Below, piece by piece: positions 36,531-64,000 of a DNA stretch of 64,000 bases; positions within the stretch are counted from its first letter, which is position 1; each line of letters opens with the position of its first letter. Origin of the DNA: Mytilus californianus (lineage: Eukaryota > Mollusca > Bivalvia > Mytilida > Mytilidae); assembly GCF_021869535.1 (NCBI RefSeq), contig NW_026262712.1, positions 106,203,640 to 106,267,639 on the forward strand, read 5' to 3'. The notes under the pieces were generated by a model, which searched no databases, had not been told where the DNA came from, and saw nothing but the letters and a program-made list of their open reading frames with translations. A program made the position numbers and the translations under genes.

Positions 36531-37957
36531 TCTAATGGGATCAATGAAAAGATTTAATTCAAATCGTGCAGTGCAAACAACGTAACTGGATATGTTAGTT
36601 TACTCATGGATGCATAGATACGCAGTTCTGTTGTAAATATTAAAGGAGTAATTTCACGAAGGGTTTAAACTTGGCCCTAAGAATTTGCTGATTTTTAATC
36701 AGGCCGAAATACTACAAATTTTACTTATAAATACTTGTAATATAACTATTAATACAAAATAACTTCTTTTTGGCACATATCGGTATCACATTAAAAATGA
36801 CTAAGAAATGACCCCTCAAGTGTGCATTAACATCAGTTATGGTCAAATTTTCAATAATTCTAAATAGTTTTTAACATAATTTACTTTAGCCGCCACCCAA
36901 GAACCAGAAAGGTTTTGTGTCTAGGGATTCAATATCATCATTGGCAACTTTTTGCTACAGAACATGCATTTTGGATCCAAGGTTGCGGCCAAGGGTTTCC
37001 TCAGGCTTTTGGGACCGAAAATGCACAAAATCATCGTTTTTTTGGACAATATAACCAAAATGTGCTGACTTTGAAGTCTAATAAAAAGATTTGTTTAACC
37101 TAGTAGTAAGGCTTTTGAAATCGATCTATTAAAGAACCATGCAAGTTATGGCCATTTTTATATTTTATGATATAAATTGTAAGGTTGAATATCATTTGAG
37201 GTCATCAATTATTTTTTAGTTCCAATAAGTATACATTTTGGATTTAACTAACTTTTTCCATTGAAATTTTGAAAAAGGATTGTTAAAAAAATCATTTAGG
37301 TCAATAATGCCATATTTATAGTACTTTTCCTTCATTTCAATAACCAACTATAAAAATAGAAAGACGATTGCGATATTTTATCTGTAGTTGTCTTTCAGCT
37401 AGCCGCCATTCAATTGTGTAAGCTGAGGCTTTCCATAGTTTTGCACTTCTCTTGTTATATTTCCAACTAAAATGATAGCTTTGACATGGATTTCAGATTC
37501 ACTTCGAAGCAGTCCAGACAAAATATAAACTGCAGAGTCAACTACATTAGTATTCAAGGCCAAAACTTGTTTAATTCATTTTTTGTATTGAATAGAAATA
37601 TTGTTCGGTGGTTTTTTTACCCAGTGATGTTTAATAATCTAAACCATTTCTCCATGGAGAGGTAACGTGTCCATTACCTAGGCTATTCATTGCTCTTCGT
37701 GCTTCCTTTATATTTTCATTAACAGGGGTGTCTTTATCAGATTTTTGAATTCCTATATGAGAGCGATGGGGACAATTGGTATGCTATTTCCATTTAATTT
37801 CCAAAAACCATCCTCTGACAGGTTTTTACTCGGGCGATTACATGCACTTTTTGCAGGTTGCAATAAATATAGCCTTCTCTGTTGTTCAAGTCTACGGGTA
37901 TATTAATAATTATTTGTAATTCTAGAGGGTTGTAAGGGGCAGATGTAACATCATCTG
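36531..37957. other. No gene seen
   Basis: Non-coding sequence without a recognised repeat. A minus-strand open frame at 37794-38042 runs up to the LINE junction and is discussed with that inversion. Confidence 0.4.
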
Positions 37958-37959
37958 CA

Positions 37960-38010
37960 CAGCTGTCATTTTGATTTTGAGTAACGAACTCAAAATCAAA
38001 ATGACAGCTG
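37960..38010. repeat. 23-bp perfect inverted repeat at the LINE 5' junction
   Basis: Arms 37960-37982 and 37988-38010 (CAGCTGTCATTTTGATTTTG plus AGT, and its exact complement) are separated by 5 nt. The right arm is the first LINE sequence I can recognise. Confidence 0.85.
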
Positions 38011-40340
38011 CAAAAAGAATACTTCGAAAAGCACAAAGACAAGCTTATGCCTCTCAGAGAGAATCAACAGCGGGAAAAATTATGAAAGCTTCAAATGCAG
38101 ACACAAAACTTTTTTACAAGCTTTTTAACATGCAAAGAAAAACACCACTTACTAACACCAAGATACTGAAACTGAATGAAAAGACTGCAGAAGATGGACC
38201 AAGCATAATGAACATTTGGCAAGAACATTTCCAACAACTAGCTACGCCAACATTAGAAGAAAATTTTGACACTGAAAAGCTAGAGCTTGTAGAAATACAA
38301 AACAATATAATAGAATCCATAGAAAGGGAAAAAGGTCAAGGCATTGATCATGTCAATGTAAAGGAGGTTAATAAAGCTATAGAAAAACTTAAAGCATGAA
38401 AAGCACCAGATGAGGTTGGAATTTCGGCAGAACACTACAAATATGGGATGGATGAGTTAACTCCCTTTATAGTACATTTGCTAAATTTAATTTTAACATA
38501 TCTGGATGTACCAATCTTCCTAAAGACAGGGATTCTTACACCAATCCTAAAGAAAGAAAAAGACAAAACATTACCATCTAGCTATAGAGGAATAACTGTG
38601 ACTAAAACCTTTGCAAAAATATTACAAAGTATACTGAAGGATAGAGTTGACTCTGTATTTAATAACATACAAAACTCCCTGCAAAGAGGCTTTACAGAAG
38701 GAGTATCATCACTATGCGCAGCTTTCCTCACATCAGAAGCAATCGAAGAATGTAAGAAATTAAAGATACTGATGATTTTAATAACTCTTGATGCAGAAAA
38801 AGCATTTGACAAACTAAACCATGAAATACTATTCAACAAGTTGTACCATTATGGAATAAAAGGAAAACTCAGGATACTACTGAGAAACTTGTATAAAGGC
38901 ATGAGCATTAAGGTTAAATGGGAAGGTCAATGTACAGAAGATGTAATGGTGTTACAAGGAATTCAACAAGGAGCAAAACTATCTACAACGCTATATAAAT
39001 GCTACAACAACGTCATACTGGATGGCATTTTAAAAAGTGGACTTGGAGCATGTATTGGTAATATACAAGTCCCTGCACCCACATGTGCCGATGACATTGC
39101 TGTCCTGGCAAATAGTACTGCAGACGCACAAGGAATATTAGACATAGTACAGCACCATACAAGCAGAGATCTAGTTAAAATCAATCCAACTAAATCTGAA
39201 GCTGTTTTATATAATGCAAAAGGCTCAAACATAACAACACTGCAATTCGAAGACGATGACATCAATATACTAGTAACCAATGAAACCAAACATCTAGGTA
39301 TCAAAAGAAACGAGCAAAACCGGGCAAATATCTCTGAAAGAATAAGAACTGGCAGGGCAACAATATACAGCCTTCTCGGAGCCGGTTTACATGTCTGAAG
39401 GGGATTCTCACCCATGGTCGCATACAAGCTATGGAGAACATATGCAGTACCAAGAAGCATCTACGGACTTGAGGTGATGAACTTACTTGCAAAAGAAAAG
39501 GATATGCTAGAACTGGCAGAGAGAAAAATCCTCCGATAAATTCAAGGGCTTCCAAATAATACAGCAAATATGGCTGTCTATACCCTGGTAGGATCAGAAC
39601 CTATTGCCATCACATTAGACAAAAATCTACTTACCTTCTTCATGAATATTGTTCGAAATTCAGGAACCATAGAATGTGAAATTCTGCGTCGACAAATAGC
39701 ATTCTCAGACCAAAGAGGAAAAGACTTTATCAACAGAGTGGAAAAAACTCTATCAAAATACAATTTGAAATCTAGTAGTTACTACATAGAAAAACCACTT
39801 AAGAAAATCGAATGGAAAAGACTAGTAGGAATAAAGATCAAGGAATACTGGAAAAATGAATGTCATTATGAAAAAATGGAAAAACATCACTTAAATACAT
39901 AGAGATACAAAACAATATATGCACGGAAAAGCTTAAAAAACAATAGTAAAGATGTAAAGGCAGGAGAAATAAAAGCAAGAATAAGTACTCAAACGTACAT
40001 ATTACAAGCCAAAAGATCTAAGTTTGATCCGAAAGTTAACCCGATATGTACAATCTGTCAACAGGAAAATGAAGATCTAGAACATTTTATTCTACGCTGC
40101 AAGGAATTGGAGCAAATAAGATCTAAATATTGCTCAAAAATAGAACAGACAATGGATGAAATTGATACCTCAACATACAAGAAGATCATACAAGAAGGGA
40201 ATTTACTGCAGCTCATAATGGACTGTACTAGCAAGGACATAAACTGTTACTCAACTGTGTATGAAAACATTGAAACTCTGGCTAGAAATATGTGCTACGA
40301 GATGCACAGACTGCGCACAAAAAGGATAAAAAAAACTTGA
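37971..40340 (+). pseudogene. Non-LTR retrotransposon (LINE) reverse transcriptase, 5'-truncated, four in-frame stops
   Basis: One reading frame runs the whole length (~790 codons) with stops only at TGA 38397, TGA 39396, TAA 39537 and TAG 39900; no frameshift is needed. Order of parts: a linker with basic RKAQRQAYASQRES; RT fingers with SYRGITVTKTFAKILQSIL; palm LDAEKAFDKLNHEILFNKLY; GIQQGAKLSTTLY; the catalytic-type CADDIAVLA (an A-x-D-D-like box with Cys where Tyr or Phe is common); NPTKSEAVLYN; then a C-terminal Cys/His cluster CTICQQENEDLEHFILRC. The upstream endonuclease is missing, consistent with 5' truncation at about 37983. The reverse transcriptase would copy the element's own RNA at the insertion target, but this copy cannot make a complete protein. 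The clade was not determined. Confidence 0.85.
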
Positions 40341-41600
40341 ACACAAGTACAGTATAAGTAAACTTTTTTAAAATAAAATAGTTCCCTACTTTACCATCTT
40401 ACTATTTTATGACTTATTAGGACCTAAATTAAATAAAAAATTTTGCAAAGTTTTAAGATATATCCAGTTACCTTTAAAGAATAATGATAAGATCCGAAAT
40501 AAGGTAACTTTAAACTGTGAAGGAAAACTTATGTATATATGATGAATTGTTCTAAACCCCAACCCTTTTATATAAGTCTTATAAAATAACCTTCTCATTA
40601 TAAATTCTGATGTACGTATAGCACCTTTAACTAACAATTATAAGAAAGTTTAATTTAAGACCACTTAAATTCTAAATTCTTATTTGTAAATATATCCAGT
40701 TCTTACTTAACTTATTCTTACACCTCAGCACATTATGAATATTATTTTCAAAATTTTATGATGACAATCCTATGAATTAGTTATGATATTAATTATTTAG
40801 TAATTATTATTGCCTAAATTCAGTCATCTGTACATAATTAAATGTTTCCTTATGTTCTAAGGTGTATATAGTTGCTACAATTATACCCTATGGGTAGTGC
40901 TCCACAATTAATGGAGGAATATACAAGAAACTGAACTGGTATAGGGGCACATGTTGATGTTTCCGACTATGCCACCTAATTAATGCTGATGTACTTAGAA
41001 TGTTTAGTAGAGGATTTCTCGTGTATAAGTCAGCGCTTAAGGCACCTCCTTGATGGACTCTTGCTCAATTTGAATATTTCCTTTGATATTTCAGTGATTG
41101 TTCCATTTAATACATATAAATTATCTAACAGCAAAATGGATTGACCGAAAAAGTCTATTTGAAACATACAGCGAATCAAGTTAATATGTACCACAACATT
41201 GAATACTTGCCTTCTAATATAAGATATATAGTAAACTGTGAATTTTAGATCTTTGCTCTCTCTTTCAAATCATCATGTCTTCTATGAACAATTCGCAGAT
41301 CAGGCAGTAGATTTTGAGAATTTAGAATTTAAGGACTAGTACGTTATCTCCCAAGTTCTTTTAAAATCTTCTATAATTTTCGAGAGGTTGGAGTTATAGT
41401 AATTTTATAGTGTTAGCATTTTGTGTCCCCCCTTTTTTTTTTTGTACATCGGAAATAAAGTTCCATTTTTTAACCGTTTTATGCTAAAAAAATCATATCA
41501 TTGAAATTATGAGAAACTTTCGATTTTTTCGTGTATTGGCGATCAAAGGGGATATATGCCTCCTTGATCCGCAACTGTTCAATATAATTACATTTCAAAG
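40341..41600. other. Possible LINE 3' UTR, then unassigned sequence
   Basis: AT-rich DNA after the LINE stop. The end of the retrotransposon and any tail cannot be fixed from sequence. No gene seen. Confidence 0.35.
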
Positions 41601-41609
41601 GGACTAATT

Positions 41610-41990
41610 TATTCATGTAAACATAGTTAATCGATCGCTACTGATTTTCGGACATGCCCAAGACATTGCTGATACAAACCTTTGAATATAAAATAACGGC
41701 ATTGAAATCCTGTAAGAAATGTAGAGGGCGCTTAAAATGAAAGTTACCAAGAGGCATACCTTCTTTAAAAATAGTTGATCGGCAATGATTTTCGAACATG
41801 TCAAGTTCGAGACACATTGCTGACATAGAACTTTCTTAACCAATCTGGCAAAGGTCGGAAATCGCTTACAAGACAGGAAAGACGGGCAGATAGACAGACG
41901 AACGAACGCCCGGTATTCATATGCCGTCCCCAGCAACGCGTTGCGCAGTTACAAACAATTAGAGTAGCAATGATACAATGAACAGAATGA
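41610..41990 (-). repeat. Repeat with internally duplicated ~125-bp motif
   Basis: ATCGATCGCTACTGATTTTC with CATTGCTGATACAAACC, and GATCGGCAATGATTTTCGAA with CATTGCTGACATAGAAC, are two diverged copies of one motif. It ends in the GACAGACGAACGAACGCC run often found at the ends of bivalve repeats. Confidence 0.45.
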
Positions 41991-42002
41991 ATCCAACATA
42001 GC

Positions 42003-42852
42003 AAAATCAGACTCTTCGCAGACGACAGTATAATTTACAGACAAATCTCAAAATGACTGCCTCAAGCTTCAAGAAGATCTAGAAGCTGCCATACAATGGG
42101 AGCAAGACTGGCTCATGTCTTTCCACCCAGACAAATGCAACATCATGAACATAACAACCAAAAGAAATCCCATCCACTTTTACTACAACATGTATATGGA
42201 CACATCTTAGAATCAGTAAAACATGCAAAATATTTAGGCCGGTATCACAATTTCCTCAGATCTAAAATGGAACACCCACATCCAACAAACAGCCGCTAAA
42301 GCAAATAAATCTTTATGTTTTATCAGAAGAAATCTCAAAGTCCAGCCACAAAAAATTTAAGAAAGAGCATACCAAACACTTATAAGACCCAAATTAGAAT
42401 ACTGTTGTACTGTATGGGACCCATACACAATTGAAAACATAAGATCATTAGATAAACGGTACAGAGACGAGCGGCAAGGTATGCATGTAACAGACATCAC
42501 AACACCAGCAGTGTGTCTGAGATGCTAGACACCATGAAATGGCAAACATTACAAGAACGCCGACTAAGAACAAGGCTAATAATTTCCCACAAAATTATAA
42601 ATGAAAAGATTGCCATACCATCTCAAAATTTATTACAGCAGAGTCAGTCCAATACAAGATCCACCAATAAAGATGCCTACCGACAAATCCAATGTAACAA
42701 AGACAGCTACAAATTTTCTTTTTTTTTGTCAAACCATTCAAGACTGGAACAAATTATCCTCCGACATAACCAAAAACACCACTACAGAAACCTTCAAGGG
42801 TGCACTCACTCACGATGTGCTCCTTGATACCTATCCACACCTGACTCAGTAA
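42003..42852 (+). pseudogene. CR1/Jockey-like LINE, 3' fragment of the RT
   Basis: It starts within the RT palm at IRLFADDS (the A-D-D catalytic box) and continues as LQEDLEAAIQWEQDWLMSFH, PDKCNIMNIT, SVKHAKYLG, SDLKWNTHI, RPKLEYCCTVWDPY, then a C-terminal region with LDTMKWQTLQERRLRTRLI and QDWNKLSSD, ending near LTQ. These motif spacings are typical of CR1/Jockey-type LINEs. Several frame changes (near 42050, 42240, 42360, 42460 and 42715) show it is inactive. It is unrelated in detail to the LINE at 37971. Confidence 0.8.
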
Positions 42853-43014
42853 ACAGGCAATCATGTTTATCTTAAACTAAAAAATTAAATAAAAAATTAA
42901 ATATTAGAAAAAATTAAATAAAAACGAAAAATCTAAAAACAAAGAAAAATTGTAAAAATTGATAATATAACAAATACATCAAAATAACAAAAATTTGGAA
43001 AACACAATTTGTCA

Positions 43015-43188
43015 ATACACCTTATCGCTATTCCCGCTTGACCCGAGAATCTGTCCCGCTCGAACTTTTGACGTCATACAACAATCACTTTTCCATTGTG
43101 GCGTCAGACATTTTCTATTATGACGTCAAAATTTTACGGGAACTTGTGTGATGTCCACTAATGGCGGACAAATAGCGATAAGGTGTAT
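43015..43188. mobile_element. ~174-bp MITE with two TGACGTCA sites, upstream of PRMT1
   Basis: Termini ATACACCTTATCGCTATT and AATAGCGATAAGGTGTAT match 27020-27193. TGACGTCA palindromes lie at 43069-43076 and 43121-43128, roughly 0.5 kb upstream of the proposed PRMT1 start codon. Confidence 0.85.
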
Positions 43189-43189
43189 C

Positions 43190-43193
43190 TATA

Positions 43194-43228
<35 letters not shown>

Positions 43229-43374
43229 GGTCCCGAATTTAAAAAAATTTAAATCCCTACATCCCGAAATTCGAAAAAAGAATTCCCGGATCCCGAAAGG
43301 ATCAATCCCGAAATCCCAAGTTTAACTGAAACACCCGATCCCGGAGTCCCGATAAAGGTTATACCCCCCTATCT
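43190..43374. mobile_element. Small element with G-run/C-run ends and TCCCGAAA iterations
   Basis: CTATAGGGGGG opens a run of 34 Gs (43194-43227). It is followed by repeated ATCCCGAAA motifs and closes with ACCCCCCTAT, giving short inverted ends TATAGGGGGG/CCCCCCTATC. Assembly of the G run is likely imprecise. Confidence 0.55.
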
Positions 43375-43613
43375 ATGTTTAACAGTACTTAATAAATTAT
43401 AAATTTTTGAAACATTTACCAGGCATGCGCCGGAAAGTTAACATCAGTATGTTGATGGTTTTCTGAAACTGAAGAAGAACACGTCCACATTCATTTGATA
43501 AAATCATACCTTTATTCATTTTTGTCTGAATCCCTGCTTGTTCACAACAGGAACAGTCTACTCAGATTTGGGTGACGTTTTAAACAACCATGTGCTCACA
43601 CGCACAATAGCAA

Positions 43614-63990
<20,377 letters not shown>

Positions 63991-64000
63991 TATTTTCACT

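Overview
The window is metazoan nuclear DNA: AT-rich, with GT-AG introns, small exons set in kilobases of repeats, and no bacterial-style gene packing. The dispersed repeats resemble families I know from bivalve molluscs, especially mussels (Mytilidae): the GGTCGTAT-ended element, the ~130-bp repeat carrying 'AATATAGTTGACCTATTGC', and tRNA-derived SINEs ending in ATCAATC. A mussel or close relative is the best guess; this is by resemblance, not by database search.

Two real protein genes are visible. (1) On the minus strand, 17843 down to 12203, a complete seven-exon tetraspanin of 263 residues, closest to the CD151/TSPAN11 type, with all six introns in phase 0. (2) On the plus strand, from a proposed tiny first exon at 43614 to at least 63355, a type I protein arginine methyltransferase (PRMT1/PRMT8 type). 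Nine coding steps, about 330 residues, are visible; the last exon (about 27 residues by family length) lies beyond the window.

Two features of the PRMT1 gene stand out. First, the exon entering the beta barrel and dimerisation arm is present twice in tandem (54761-54848 and 54888-54975). Both copies are 88 nt with the same phases, separated by only 39 nt, and differ by 16 silent but only 5 replacement codon changes. This is a textbook layout for mutually exclusive splicing. Second, four successive introns of the gene carry seven sense-strand copies of a ~123-nt unit. It folds as a two-hairpin H/ACA-type RNA (paired base stem, H-box-like ANANNA, second stem, ACA three nt from the end) with compensatory changes between copies. 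One copy is split by a 1.33-kb transposon.

The rest is mostly mobile DNA. 0-9 kb: a foldback element with a second element nested in it, an MITE inserted in a dispersed repeat, two minisatellites. 18-35 kb: tandem and dispersed repeats, MITEs, a SINE and a near-perfect 73-bp-arm hairpin. 35-43 kb: a Penelope-like element remnant (RT plus GIY-YIG), a LINE with four in-frame stops but no frameshift, and a second LINE 3' fragment. 43-47 kb: an MITE carrying two CRE-like palindromes just upstream of the PRMT1 start, then a complete GGTCGTAT element and a TTAA-flanked inverted-repeat element inside PRMT1 intron 1.
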